NCBI GenBank assembly: GCA_902475435.1 | Contig: CABRZL010000008.1 | Location: forward strand, 1 to 47,423 | Reading direction: 5' to 3' | Source: an uncultured Eubacteriales bacterium | GTDB lineage: Bacteria > Bacillota > Clostridia > Oscillospirales > Oscillospiraceae | Length of the DNA stretch: 47,423 bases | Part shown: positions 31,453 to 40,443 of the stretch, piece after piece | Layout: each line of letters begins with the position of its first letter | How positions within the stretch are numbered: position 1 is the first letter of the stretch | The notes under the pieces: model-generated | The model's database searches: none | Told to the model about the DNA's origin: nothing | Seen by the model: only the letters and a program-made list of their open reading frames with translations | Translations under genes and position numbers: made by a program

Positions 31453-32367
31453 ATGAAAAAAATAAAAACATTCTTTTCTCGCCCCAGCCGAATTGTTCTT
31501 ACAGTTGTATGCATCTTAATTATTGTTGCGGCAGTAGGCGCCGGCGTTATGTTTGCTGTGCAAAACAGCCCATCCAAAAAGGCCGCTGCTGAAGCCGTAG
31601 CTTATGCCGATGCGGGCGTTGACGCAAGCGCTGCCATGTACACCTATACAGAGTTAGAACTGGAACATGGAAAGCTGGCCTATGATGTGGATTTTTCCGC
31701 CAACGGCATTGAATACAACTATCTCATTGCTGCTTCCGACCACACCATCCTCTCCAGAAAAGTAGAGGTGGACGATGATCAGATTATCCTGCCTTCCACT
31801 TCTCCGGCTGTCACTTCTTCCGCCCCCGAAACTACCGAGGTATCCATTGCCCCCCAGGAACCCACTGAGACGGTTTTGCCATCGGCTTCTCAAGCACCGC
31901 AGGCAACTTCTTCCCCCGCCCAAGGCAATGATATCGGCCTGGAAGCTGCACAAAATATTGCACTGAACGATGCTGGATTTTCTGCAGGAAATGTCACCTT
32001 TACGGAGGGCCATTTTGATTATGAAGATGGTGTCGCTGTATATGTAGTGGAATTCTATGTGGAACAAACCGAATATGATTATGAAATCGACGCAGCTTCC
32101 GGCGAGATTCGCAAAAAGAGTTTTGATGCAGCTGCAATTCCCGCTACATCCAGTAGCAGCATTACTGTTGAGCAGGCCAAAGCCTTAGCTCTGGAACACA
32201 CAGGTCTTACGGAAGCGGATGTCTCTTTTACCAAAGCCAAACTGGAAAATGATGACGGTAGAACTGTCTATGAAATTGAATTTCGTCAAGGAACCACAGA
32301 ATACGAATACACTATCGATGCAAATACCGGCAATATTCTAGAATATGACAGAGACTGGAACGGCTGA
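31453..32367 (+). CDS. Membrane-anchored PepSY-domain protein
   Basis: 304 residues with one N-terminal membrane segment (about 15-37) and an outside part built of three PepSY-like units: a degenerate one at about 45-105, then 155-220 (GLEAAQNIALNDAGFS ... VVEFYVEQTEYDYEIDAASGEI) and 232-300 (TVEQAKALALEHTGLT ... YEIEFRQGTTEYEYTIDANTG). A Pro/Ser/Thr-rich linker (about 112-150) links units 1 and 2. PepSY proteins are often extracellular modulators of proteases or partners of sensor kinases. ATG 31453 with GAAGGGAG upstream, 65 bases after the kinase; likely the target or feedback arm of this two-component system. Confidence 0.88.
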   Translation: MKKIKTFFSRPSRIVLTVVCILIIVAAVGAGVMFAVQNSPSKKAAAEAVAYADAGVDASAAMYTYTELELEHGKLAYDVDFSANGIEYNYLIAASDHTILSRKVEVDDDQIILPSTSPAVTSSAPETTEVSIAPQEPTETVLPSASQAPQATSSPAQGNDIGLEAAQNIALNDAGFSAGNVTFTEGHFDYEDGVAVYVVEFYVEQTEYDYEIDAASGEIRKKSFDAAAIPATSSSSITVEQAKALALEHTGLTEADVSFTKAKLENDDGRTVYEIEFRQGTTEYEYTIDANTGNILEYDRDWNG

Positions 32368-32381
32368 TCTCTGTATACAAG

Positions 32382-32422
32382 AAACATACCCGTCAGGACC
32401 AAACGTCCTGACGGGTATGTTT
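32382..32422. terminator. Bidirectional terminator between PepSY gene and esterase
   Basis: Perfect 18-bp stem AAACATACCCGTCAGGAC / GTCCTGACGGGTATGTTT with a 5-base loop and T/A tails on both strands; it serves both converging genes. Confidence 0.93.
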
Positions 32423-33292
32423 TTAATGAAGTTGCTGTCGAAGGAACAACTCTATTTCTTCAAATGCCATCATTGCTTCCGGATAATCCCAAAAATCCAG
32501 AGGATACGTATGAATCATATCTTTCCCAACATGGAGATGTACATCTACACCAGCGTGAGACGCTCTCTCTGCAAACACAATCGCGTCTCGCATTAAAATC
32601 TCTGCGCCGCCGGCTGATAAAAACACCGGCGGATATCCCTTCAAATCACCCAGTGCGGGAGAAATCAATGGGTCGGCTCGATCATGCCCGGGCGCATAGA
32701 CCTCCATAACCTGATCTGAACTGTCGAGTCCATCCAGCACAGTCCCCTCAGAAGAGCAAGTCGCATCCGTCACCGGCGACATCGCCACTATCGCTCGCGG
32801 AATAGGTACCCCCTCTCGCTTCGCCATCAAGGGAATATCCAGCGCCAGCGTCGCTCCCGCAGACTCACCGCAAACTATAATCTGTTCAGAATTCCAACCT
32901 TGCTTCAGAAGGCTCCGATATCCTGCAAAGACATCCTCCGGTGCAGACGGGAATGTATATTCCGGGGCCAATCGATAGTCCGCCGAGAAACAGGTTACCT
33001 CCAGTCTATGACTGAGTTCCAGCAAAAAAGGCAGCGGAATACCAGAGGACCCCAACGTGAAACCACCGCCATGAATATAATACAAAAGTTTATTAGAAGA
33101 AGATCTATGGCGAATCCACTTTCCGGAAATCTCCCCTAGCCGGCCGGGTTCCCATGTTACATCATCGTATTTTCTGACTTCTGAAACGGCCAACGCCTCC
33201 ATCTCCTGCCGAATCATTGGCAATGTCTTATTTGTAAAATCTGTTCGCTCCCAAACACTGCCTCGACGATTTAAAAATTCTTCACTTGGCAT
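32423..33292 (-). CDS. Alpha/beta hydrolase, hormone-sensitive-lipase-like esterase
   Basis: 289 residues of the HSL (esterase family IV) type. HGGGFTLGSSG (oxyanion hole, about 74-84) precedes FSADYRLAPEYTFPSAPED, the nucleophile is in GESAGA (Ser about 143), the acid in AGGAEILMRDA (near 240) and the His in MIHTYPLDF (near 264). Substrates are short acyl esters or related compounds. ATG 33292 is preceded by GAGAGGGG; in-frame codons further upstream have no ribosome site. Alone on its strand, ending at the shared terminator. Confidence 0.9.
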   Translation of the reverse strand: MPSEEFLNRRGSVWERTDFTNKTLPMIRQEMEALAVSEVRKYDDVTWEPGRLGEISGKWIRHRSSSNKLLYYIHGGGFTLGSSGIPLPFLLELSHRLEVTCFSADYRLAPEYTFPSAPEDVFAGYRSLLKQGWNSEQIIVCGESAGATLALDIPLMAKREGVPIPRAIVAMSPVTDATCSSEGTVLDGLDSSDQVMEVYAPGHDRADPLISPALGDLKGYPPVFLSAGGAEILMRDAIVFAERASHAGVDVHLHVGKDMIHTYPLDFWDYPEAMMAFEEIELFLRQQLH

Positions 33293-33463
33293 AAACAAGC
33301 CCCTCTCATCACTGGATTGCAACATCATATAAATGCATTTTAACATGATTATGGTTTTCTTGCAAATACGAATCAAATAAAAACGGAAATGAAACTTTAC
33401 AGCAATTCTCTACCGCAGTATAATAAAGCGGTTATTTGTATTTTTGTGTATGGAGGAAGCCAT

Positions 33464-34186
33464 ATGTCCAGAAACAACGGTCAGATGTCAGAAGCCTTCT
33501 TTACCGCTGTATTTCTGTCTGCCTCTGGCGGACTACAAGACGCTTATACCTACATTCAACGTGGATCTGTTTTTGCAAATGCCCAAACGGGTAATATTGT
33601 TCTGCTGAGTCAAACGATATTTTCCGGGAATTGGTCCCGAATATTCCATTATGCAATCCCGCTTCTGGCGTTTGCTCTGGGCGTAGCTGCAGCAGAACAA
33701 ATTCGCTTCCGCTGTCAAAGCTCCCCTGCAATCCATTGGAGACAGCTTGTTTTATTGGCAGAAATTGGATTGTTATTCAGTGTTGGCTTTCTTCCCTCCA
33801 CGCTGAATCTGCTTGCCAATGCTCTAGTATCTTTTTCATGCGCCATGCAAGTACAAGCGTTCCGGAAAGTCAACGGCTATTCCTTTGCCAGTACCATGTG
33901 CATCGGAAACTTACGTAGCGGTGTAGAATCTCTCATGGCAAGTTACCGTACCGGTGATCGAATGCTTCTTCGAAAAGCCGGCCAATACTTCAGTATTATT
34001 TTACTATTCGCCCTGGGAGCTGGCTTGGGCGGCTGTTTTATTCCTTTGTTTGGGCGGAAAACCATCTGGCTTTCCTGCATATTGTTGCTGATCAGCTTTT
34101 GTCTGATGTTTATCAGGACCAATCCGGCAAATGTGTCCGATCCTTATGAGCCAACCGACCAGTTTCAGAAAAACTCCCGATCGTAA
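33464..34186 (+). CDS. YoaK family membrane protein (DUF1275)
   Basis: 240 residues, six predicted membrane helices, with the family start FLSASGGLQDAYTYIQRG, then FANAQTGNIVLLSQ, LANALVSFSCAMQVQAFR and TMCIGNLRSGVESL. Small, widespread transporter-like membrane proteins without known substrate. ATG 33464 has GGAGGA 7 bases upstream. Divergent from the esterase, monocistronic. Confidence 0.92.
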   Translation: MSRNNGQMSEAFFTAVFLSASGGLQDAYTYIQRGSVFANAQTGNIVLLSQTIFSGNWSRIFHYAIPLLAFALGVAAAEQIRFRCQSSPAIHWRQLVLLAEIGLLFSVGFLPSTLNLLANALVSFSCAMQVQAFRKVNGYSFASTMCIGNLRSGVESLMASYRTGDRMLLRKAGQYFSIILLFALGAGLGGCFIPLFGRKTIWLSCILLLISFCLMFIRTNPANVSDPYEPTDQFQKNSRS

Positions 34187-34212
34187 TTCTCCCCGTTCTT
34201 GGCTCCACAAGG

Positions 34213-34253
34213 ACGGGAAAATGATTTTCTCATTTCCCGTTATTCCTCTTTTT
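34213..34253 (+). terminator. Terminator of the YoaK-family gene
   Basis: ACGGGAAA / TTTCCCGT stem with a 12-base loop, followed by TTATTCCTCTTTTTAG. Confidence 0.7.
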
Positions 34254-34257
34254 AGAC

Positions 34258-34294
34258 AATCATGCCGCTGCCCGGACCGGACAGCGGCATGATT
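34258..34294. terminator. Second hairpin between YoaK and oxidoreductase genes
   Basis: AATCATGCCGCTG / CAGCGGCATGATT, perfect 13-bp stem with an 11-base loop between convergent genes. The following 160 bases up to the oxidoreductase stop show no gene. Confidence 0.65.
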
Positions 34295-34453
34295 CTTCCT
34301 CCAACGCCTACACAGTAAACAAGAATATTCAAACATCAAAACGGATACGCCGTTCCCTGCACCGGAGGCTCCCCTGATCGTCTATTCAACTCAACAGCTC
34401 GCCTTGCATTTTTTGTAGCACTAGCAATCCCCAATGCAGCCAAGAATATGTTT

Positions 34454-35530
34454 CTACAGTTTTTTCTCCTGTTGATAAAGCAGCTTACGGCCCGGACATT
34501 TTTTTGCATCCAATCGCCACTGGCAAATTTTACAATCCAGACATTTTCCCGGCTGTTGACCTTGTTTGGCTCGATTGGGCCACTCTGGATCTACCAGCGC
34601 ACTGCGTCCCACATCCACCATGTCCACATTTGTCTTTTGCAGAATATGTTCCGCATCCTGTGGCAACCGGATGCCACCCACTGCAAATACCGGTATGCCC
34701 ACAGCACTGCGAATCGCAGAAGCCGCCCGGATGATATCCGGAATTCCCGGATCACCTGGAGCATTGGTATCCATTTCTCCAGAAAACCCATAGGAAATAT
34801 CGAGAAACTGGATGCCATTCTCCGCCAGTACTTTAGCATGAAAAATGCCATCCTCCAGCGTTGGCTCAAATCCCCCCAACCGAATTCCAATTACAAAACT
34901 CGGTGATGTGACGTTCCTAATCCCTTCTGCAATTTCCAAGACAAGCCGGATTGGCTCTGTTCCATAGACATCTTTTCGGCGGTTGATCCTTCGATTCAGG
35001 AATTGGCACAGCAAATAACTATGACACCCATGAAGCTCTACGCCATCGTAACCAGCCAAATAGGCCCGATGCCCTGCCCGCACAAACGCTTCTCGAACTT
35101 CTGCGATCTCTTCCATTGTCATTTCTTTGCTTACATACGCCCCGTATTTCCCCTGAAAGTGGTGGATGCTGGGGCACAAATGTTCCTCATCAATTCCCAT
35201 TGCACCTGCGTGATGAAGCTGTACAAAAACAGGGCAACCCTGCGCATGCACTGCCGCTACAATCCGTTTGAGTCCGGGAATATGCGCATCGGACCAAATC
35301 CCCAGCTGATCAAGGGAAAGCCGGCCCCGCTTTGTAACACAGGTAGCTTCCTGAATCACCAATCCCGCACCGCCCTTTGCCAACCTGGCATAATGCTGTA
35401 CATTTGCTTCGGTCGCCATGCCACTGTCATCAGAGCATCCATATATCACCATTGGGGGAATGCAGATTCGGTTTTTGGTAGTAATCGTTCCAATGGACAC
35501 CTGGTCAAAAAGCCCTCTTATCTGTGCCAT
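34454..35530 (-). CDS. NADH:flavin oxidoreductase (Old Yellow Enzyme family)
   Basis: 358-aa FMN-dependent reductase with a TIM-barrel. LFDQVSIGTITTKNRICIPP at the start, FVQLHHAGA in the middle, GYDGVELHGCHSYLLCQFL with active-site His residues, then RKDVYGTEPIRLVLEI and FAVGGIRLPQDAEHIL with DMVDVGRSALVDPEWPNRA binding FMN phosphate. The C-terminal CLDCKICQWRLDAKKC is a Cys cluster like the one in iron-sulfur-containing OYE proteins, although the usual spacing (C..C...C and a further C) and the reductase domain are not complete here. ATG 35530 has GAGGGG and overlaps cysS by 13 bases. Confidence 0.88.
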   Translation of the reverse strand: MAQIRGLFDQVSIGTITTKNRICIPPMVIYGCSDDSGMATEANVQHYARLAKGGAGLVIQEATCVTKRGRLSLDQLGIWSDAHIPGLKRIVAAVHAQGCPVFVQLHHAGAMGIDEEHLCPSIHHFQGKYGAYVSKEMTMEEIAEVREAFVRAGHRAYLAGYDGVELHGCHSYLLCQFLNRRINRRKDVYGTEPIRLVLEIAEGIRNVTSPSFVIGIRLGGFEPTLEDGIFHAKVLAENGIQFLDISYGFSGEMDTNAPGDPGIPDIIRAASAIRSAVGIPVFAVGGIRLPQDAEHILQKTNVDMVDVGRSALVDPEWPNRAKQGQQPGKCLDCKICQWRLDAKKCPGRKLLYQQEKKL

Positions 35531-36930
35531 GTAGTCCCCTCTTTGGTATCCACTAAAATAACTCCCATTGCCTTAAGCTGATCTCGGATGCGATCTGCCT
35601 CTGCAAAGTTTTTCGTTTTTTTTGCCTCTGCTCTGGCAGCAACCAGCGCATCAATCTCTGCATCATTTTCCTGTGGAACCGTCGTCTCCAATTGTTTTTC
35701 CGATGCTGCATGCATGAGATCCAATGACAAGACCTGATCAAATTCTTTCAGCAAACTTCGTTTTGTACCGTCGGCAATCTTGGCCTTGAGTACGTCATAC
35801 AATGCCGTAACGGCCAATGAGGTATTCAGGTCATTATCCAGCGCTTCTCGAAATTTCTTCCGCAATGCATTGGCAGCTTCTCTATCAGCCGGTTCCTCCG
35901 GCTCCTCCTTTAAGGCTGCAATGCGGGATATCAGTTTTTCATAGGCAATCTGCGCATTGTCAAGGTTCTCCCAACTGAATAACAACTCTCGACGGTAGTG
36001 AGATTGAAGACAAAACAGACGGTAAGCCAGCGGATGATATCCTTTTTCCCGCAGTAAGGATACCGTTAAGAATTCTCCTTTGGACTTACTCATTTTCCCA
36101 TGATTCGTATTCAGATGGCGGATATGAAACCAATAGTTACACCATTTGTGTCCCAGATCACTCTCCGATTGTGCAATTTCATTGGTATGGTGCGGAAATG
36201 CATTGTCTATGCCCCCGCAGTGAATATCCATATACTCTCCCAAATGCTTGAGACTAATCGCTGAGCATTCAATATGCCATCCGGGGTATCCCATGCCCCA
36301 GGGACTTTCCCATTTAAGTTCCTGATCTTCAAACTTGGACTTGGTAAACCACAGAACAAAGTCCGTTTTGTTCTTCTTATTCCCATCAGCTTCGACCCCT
36401 TCTCGAACACCAACGGCCAGGTTTTCTTCATCGTGCTCCCCGAAAACATAGTACTGTTTCAATTTAGACGTATCAAAATATACGTTTCCTCCCGCCACAT
36501 AGGCATAGCCCTTATCCAGGAGCCTTTGCACCATCGCAATAAATTCCGGAATGCAGTTTGTGGCCGGTTCTACCACATCAGGGACTTTGATATTCAGCGC
36601 CTTGCAATCTTCAAAGAACGCATCTGTATAAAATTTCGCAATCTCCATGACGCTCTTATGCTCCCGCTTTGCCCCTTTCAGCATCTTATCCTCACCGGTA
36701 TCCGCATCCGAGGACAGATGCCCTACATCTGTAATGTTCATAACTCGCTTTACGTCATAGCCCAGATAGCGAAGATATTTTTCCAATACATCTTCCATAA
36801 TGTAGCTTCGAAGATTGCCTATATGCGCATAATGGTAAACTGTGGGGCCGCAAGTATACATTTTTACCTTCCCCGGTTCATGAGGAACAAATTCTTCTTT
36901 GGTCCTGGTAAGAGAATTATACAAATACAT
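35518..36930 (-). CDS. cysS: Cysteine-tRNA ligase
   Basis: 470-aa class I aminoacyl-tRNA synthetase charging tRNA-Cys. Starts MYLYNSLTRTKEEFVP; YTCGPTVYHYAHIGNLRSY holds the first zinc Cys and the HIGH-type motif (HIGN), GWHIECSAIS and CGGIDNAFPHHTNEIAQSE the rest of the zinc site, and KMSKSKGEF the KMSKS loop. C-terminal helical domain with a typical ending (RDQLKAMGVILVDTKEGTTW). Lies 21 bases after cysE behind a T-box leader, so uncharged tRNA-Cys should raise both cysteine synthesis and charging. Confidence 0.98.
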   Translation of the reverse strand: MYLYNSLTRTKEEFVPHEPGKVKMYTCGPTVYHYAHIGNLRSYIMEDVLEKYLRYLGYDVKRVMNITDVGHLSSDADTGEDKMLKGAKREHKSVMEIAKFYTDAFFEDCKALNIKVPDVVEPATNCIPEFIAMVQRLLDKGYAYVAGGNVYFDTSKLKQYYVFGEHDEENLAVGVREGVEADGNKKNKTDFVLWFTKSKFEDQELKWESPWGMGYPGWHIECSAISLKHLGEYMDIHCGGIDNAFPHHTNEIAQSESDLGHKWCNYWFHIRHLNTNHGKMSKSKGEFLTVSLLREKGYHPLAYRLFCLQSHYRRELLFSWENLDNAQIAYEKLISRIAALKEEPEEPADREAANALRKKFREALDNDLNTSLAVTALYDVLKAKIADGTKRSLLKEFDQVLSLDLMHAASEKQLETTVPQENDAEIDALVAARAEAKKTKNFAEADRIRDQLKAMGVILVDTKEGTTWHR

Positions 36931-36951
36931 AGTTACAACTCCTTTTTACGA

Positions 36952-37632
36952 TTATTGTATCGTTTCTTCTCCTTGGTTATTCGCATTCTCTGCGTACTGC
37001 GCATCCTGACGCTGCTCCAATGCTTCGATCCGGGAAAGCAAGCTGTCCAGGGTTTTTTGAACCGGATCCGTAACGTGAATCTGATCCACTTCCTTGGCAT
37101 AATTCACTTTCTGTCCTGCTATCCGAACAATTTTGGCCGGAACACCTACGGCTGTGGCATCGGCCGGTACCTCTGAAAGCACCACAGAGTTTGCCGCAAT
37201 ACGACTGTTATCCCCTACGCGGAAGGGACCCAATACCTTAGCCCCACAGCCGATCAACACATTGTTTCCTATGGTAGGATGTCGCTTTCCCTGATCTTTA
37301 CCGGTACCCCCCAGGGTAACACCATGGTATAGAAGCACGTCGTCTCCCACTTCAGCTGTTTCCCCAATGACAATTCCCATACCATGATCGATCACAAATC
37401 TCCGTCCAATGGTAGCTCCCGGATGAATTTCAATACCGGTAAAATGGCGACTCCATTGCGAAACTAACCGTGCCAGGAAAAACAACTTATGCCGATAAAA
37501 CCAATGTGCAATTCGGTGATTGATAATGGCATGCACACCGGGATACAAGAGAAAAATCTCCAATTTGGACCGAGCCGCCGGGTCTCTTGCCTGATAGGCT
37601 CCCAATGTTTCATTCAAACGCTTTAATAACAT
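36952..37632 (-). CDS. cysE: Serine O-acetyltransferase
   Basis: 226 residues, left-handed beta-helix acetyltransferase that makes O-acetylserine for cysteine synthesis. N-terminal helical part with HAIINHRIAHWFY, then hexapeptide repeats IEIHPGATIGRRFVIDHGMGIVIGE, VLLYHGVTLGG, GKRHPTIGNNVLIGCGAKVLG with the catalytic His, and a C-terminal helical tail. Short, EpsC-like form. ATG 37632 follows GGAGG; two further in-frame Met codons upstream lack that spacing. First gene behind the T-box. Confidence 0.96.
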   Translation of the reverse strand: MLLKRLNETLGAYQARDPAARSKLEIFLLYPGVHAIINHRIAHWFYRHKLFFLARLVSQWSRHFTGIEIHPGATIGRRFVIDHGMGIVIGETAEVGDDVLLYHGVTLGGTGKDQGKRHPTIGNNVLIGCGAKVLGPFRVGDNSRIAANSVVLSEVPADATAVGVPAKIVRIAGQKVNYAKEVDQIHVTDPVQKTLDSLLSRIEALEQRQDAQYAENANNQGEETIQ

Positions 37633-37683
37633 AATTACCTCCATTGCTTGCTGTGCTCATCTCAAATTGAACCCTTTTCGTGC

Positions 37684-37903
37684 AAAAGCCCCGCCTCTTG
37701 AATTCAATTCAAGAGGCGGGGCAATACCCGCGGTTCCACTCTGATTTATCACTTTGGCACTGACGCGGCCTCACGGGGTCTCCCCTCGCTCCCGGGCGCA
37801 CATTCACAGCACAGTATCCGCCGCGGCTTTCAGCCGGTGACCGCAACTCTCTTTGAATCCTGTTTGCTGTTACTCTTCCCGATCCACACGATATTCACTT
37901 TCT
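37684..37903 (-). promoter_or_regulatory. T-box riboswitch (cysteine-type) upstream of cysE-cysS
   Basis: Minus-strand leader with the T-box core TGGAACCGCGG (37728-37738) followed by an intrinsic terminator, GCCCCGCCTCTTGAATT paired with its complement (37688-37722) and TTTT. A long stem I region lies upstream; its 3' internal strand reads GAATGTGC (37798-37805), which offers UGU or UGC, both cysteine codons, as specifier. Uncharged tRNA-Cys should pair with it and stabilise the antiterminator. The genes controlled, cysE and cysS, fit. Confidence 0.93.
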
Positions 37904-37909
37904 ATTATC

Positions 37910-37938
37910 ATATTAGCACGCCTTGAAAAATGTGTCAA
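37910..37938 (-). promoter_or_regulatory. Sigma-A promoter of the T-box cysE-cysS operon
   Basis: -35 TTGACA (37933-37938), 17-base spacer, -10 TAATAT (37910-37915) on the minus strand, starting the leader just after the pgsA stop. Confidence 0.88.
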
Positions 37939-37940
37939 TA

Positions 37941-38459
37941 TCATTTCTTCATATCAAGCACGTCCCAGTTCTTCACAAAATACTCTATTCCAGATACCAA
38001 CGTAGTAACTACTATAATGATTGTGATCACCCAGTCCAAGACTGTAGAGCCAGAAAACAGCAACATAATACAAAGTCCAATCATTGTGGAGGCAGTCTTA
38101 ATTTTACCCAGCCAAGCCGCCGCAATCACACGACCGCTTTCCACTGCCACCAGGCGAAGACCTGTGACGGCAAATTCCCGTGTTAAAACAATCATGACCG
38201 CCCAAGCCGGCATCCGTCCCCACTGGATAAAAATGACCATACAAGAAATAACCAGCAGTTTATCCGCCAGTGGATCTAAAAATTTTCCAAAATTACTCAC
38301 TTGGTTATAGTGCCGGGCAATATAGCCATCCACAAAATCTGTACAGGATGCTACTACAAAAACGATCATCGCCGCAATATTGTGACCTGTTAAAAGAATC
38401 ACCATGAATACCGGGATCATCAACACCCGAATCAATGTAATTTTACTAGCTGTGGTCAT
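37941..38459 (-). CDS. pgsA: CDP-diacylglycerol-glycerol-3-phosphate 3-phosphatidyltransferase
   Basis: 172-aa membrane enzyme that makes phosphatidylglycerolphosphate. The CDP-alcohol phosphatidyltransferase motif D(2)DG(2)AR(8)G(3)D(3)D reads DFVDGYIARHYNQVSNFGKF followed by LDPLAD (about 41-66). Four to six membrane helices. Overlaps the rimO stop by 4 bases (ATGA), last gene of the DUF1385-prmC-recA-recX-rimO-pgsA run. Confidence 0.96.
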   Translation of the reverse strand: MTTASKITLIRVLMIPVFMVILLTGHNIAAMIVFVVASCTDFVDGYIARHYNQVSNFGKFLDPLADKLLVISCMVIFIQWGRMPAWAVMIVLTREFAVTGLRLVAVESGRVIAAAWLGKIKTASTMIGLCIMLLFSGSTVLDWVITIIIVVTTLVSGIEYFVKNWDVLDMKK

Positions 38460-39790
38460 GCATGATCCTCCACAACGGTACCAATGAGATTACCATCCAT
38501 AGTTTCTTCAATGGTCACCATCACAAACTGCCCCGGACGGAACCTCTGCTCCGCCGTGAAAAACACCATGCCGTCGATCTCCGGCGAGTCTGCATAGGTA
38601 CGTCCAAACTGACATTCAGCCAACCGGTCATATCCTTCAACCAGTACCTCAACTTTTTTCCCAACCAACGACTCATTATAGTCGTCCATAATACGGCTCT
38701 GAAGTTCTGTAATAATTTCCGCTCTTTTTTCCGCCACTTCCCGATCAGGATACTCCATTTGCGCGGCAGGCGTCCCCTCTTCCGGCGAAAACACAAAACA
38801 GCCTACCCGTTCCATACGGTGTTTCTTGAGGAATTGGCACAATTCCTCAAATTCCGCCTCGCCCTCGCCAGGTAATCCGGCAATCAAACTGGTCCGCAGT
38901 ACTAAATTCGGAATTTTCTCTCTCAAATGCGGAATCAACCAATCCAAATACGCTTTATTTCCACGGCGGTTCATATGGCGGAGGATCCCATCATTACAGT
39001 GCTGAAGCGGGATGTCAAGATAAGAACAGATCTTCTCCTCTTGCGCAATCGTATCAATTAACTCCTCATCCATCTCATCAGGATACAGGTAGTGCACCCG
39101 GATCCAATGAAGTCCGTCAATCCTGCACAGCTCGCGGAGCAGTTCGCTCAGTCTCCGCTTTCCATAAAGGTCAATACCATATCGCGAAGTATCCTGCGCA
39201 ATCACAATCAATTCTTTCACGCCGTCGTTCGCTAGAAGTTTTGCCTCCTCTATGAGATCCTCAAACCGACGGCTCCGATACTTTCCCCGGAGCGACGGAA
39301 TCACACAAAATGCACAATGGTTGTCACAACCCTCTGCAATTTTGAGATAAGCATAATAATCCGGGGTTGTCAGAACTCGACCAACTTCCTCTAATTCTCC
39401 ATTGATATCCGCCATATACCGGGGCTGATCTCCCTCCAGCACACGATCCACTGCACTGACAATGTCCGTATAGCTGCCACACCCCAGAATTCCATCCACC
39501 TCCGGAAGTTCCTCCATGAGCTGATCTTTGTATCGCTGGCTTAAGCATCCAGTTACAAGAATCTTTCCAATCTTTCCTTCATTTTTGAGCAAGCCCAGTT
39601 CTAAAATTTCTTGGATCGCTTCACTCTTCGCGCTTTCAATAAATCCACAGGTGTTGACAATCGTCACATCACTGTGTTCTACTTCTGTAGTAACCTCATA
39701 ACCTGCCTCATGCAGCAGGCACAGCATCTGCTCGGCATCCACCTGGTTTTTTGCACACCCCAAAGATACCATTGCTACTTTCTTCCCCAT
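38456..39790 (-). CDS. rimO: Ribosomal protein uS12 methylthiotransferase
   Basis: 444-aa radical-SAM enzyme that methylthiolates an Asp of ribosomal protein S12. N-terminal UPF0004 domain (MGKKVAMVSLGCAKNQVDAE; iron-sulfur Cys in GCAKN, TCGF and TGCLSQRY), radical-SAM cluster Cys in EGCDNHCAFCVIP, and a C-terminal TRAM domain from about 380 (GKKVEVLVEGYD). Start 39790 is set by GGAGG 7 bases upstream; the frame extends 30 codons further without a ribosome site. Confidence 0.97.
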   Translation of the reverse strand: MGKKVAMVSLGCAKNQVDAEQMLCLLHEAGYEVTTEVEHSDVTIVNTCGFIESAKSEAIQEILELGLLKNEGKIGKILVTGCLSQRYKDQLMEELPEVDGILGCGSYTDIVSAVDRVLEGDQPRYMADINGELEEVGRVLTTPDYYAYLKIAEGCDNHCAFCVIPSLRGKYRSRRFEDLIEEAKLLANDGVKELIVIAQDTSRYGIDLYGKRRLSELLRELCRIDGLHWIRVHYLYPDEMDEELIDTIAQEEKICSYLDIPLQHCNDGILRHMNRRGNKAYLDWLIPHLREKIPNLVLRTSLIAGLPGEGEAEFEELCQFLKKHRMERVGCFVFSPEEGTPAAQMEYPDREVAEKRAEIITELQSRIMDDYNESLVGKKVEVLVEGYDRLAECQFGRTYADSPEIDGMVFFTAEQRFRPGQFVMVTIEETMDGNLIGTVVEDHA

Positions 39791-39822
39791 TTGGAGACCT
39801 CCAATGTGATATGTTAATCGTA

Positions 39823-40443
39823 TCAGGATTCCTCCAAGGCATCCTGATACCGCTGAAGCGCTGCATGGATCTCTTCCCATCCGTGTCCTCGGCGTTGAAG
39901 CGCACCGACAACTCGCTGGAGTTCCTTTTGATCCGGCGCATGTCCTCGAAGCCGCTGAGACAGAAATCGATCAATGGCTTCAGACATGTCCGGAAGTTCA
40001 TCTAAAACATCCTCCCAGTCCTCTTTCGGAATACCCTTTTGATAAAGTTCCTGTCGAATACGAGCCGCCCCATATCCCTTATCCACACATCGATCGACAA
40101 TCCGTTTCGCCATGGCCTTATCGTCCACAGCCCCCAATTCTCTCAACCATGCCACTGCCTCTTTGGCATCCTCGGGGCGTTCTCCGCGCTGAACCAGCCT
40201 TCTCCGGAGTTCTTTTTCGGAAATGCTGGTGGCAGATACAATCCGAACTGCACGATCCTTAGCTGAGGCTTTTTGTGCGGTATCCAACAGAGACGCCAGA
40301 TCTTCTTCGTCCAGCTCCATCCCCTGATATAGTCCCCGATCTGCAACGACCCGGGACGCCACCTTCATCTTGGTACCGTCATCAAACCACAACGTAACCC
40401 GGCTACCATCCGTTCCTACTGCTGTGATCTTTAAAATCGTCAT
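39823..40443 (-). CDS. recX: Regulatory protein RecX
   Basis: 206 residues, three-helix repeat protein that limits RecA filaments. ALQRRGHGWEEIHAAL at the end and SISEKELRRRLVQRGERPED and GYGAARIRQELYQKGI in the middle are RecX repeats. The ATG overlaps the recA stop by 4 bases, so its dose is coupled to RecA. Confidence 0.93.
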   Translation of the reverse strand: MTILKITAVGTDGSRVTLWFDDGTKMKVASRVVADRGLYQGMELDEEDLASLLDTAQKASAKDRAVRIVSATSISEKELRRRLVQRGERPEDAKEAVAWLRELGAVDDKAMAKRIVDRCVDKGYGAARIRQELYQKGIPKEDWEDVLDELPDMSEAIDRFLSQRLRGHAPDQKELQRVVGALQRRGHGWEEIHAALQRYQDALEES

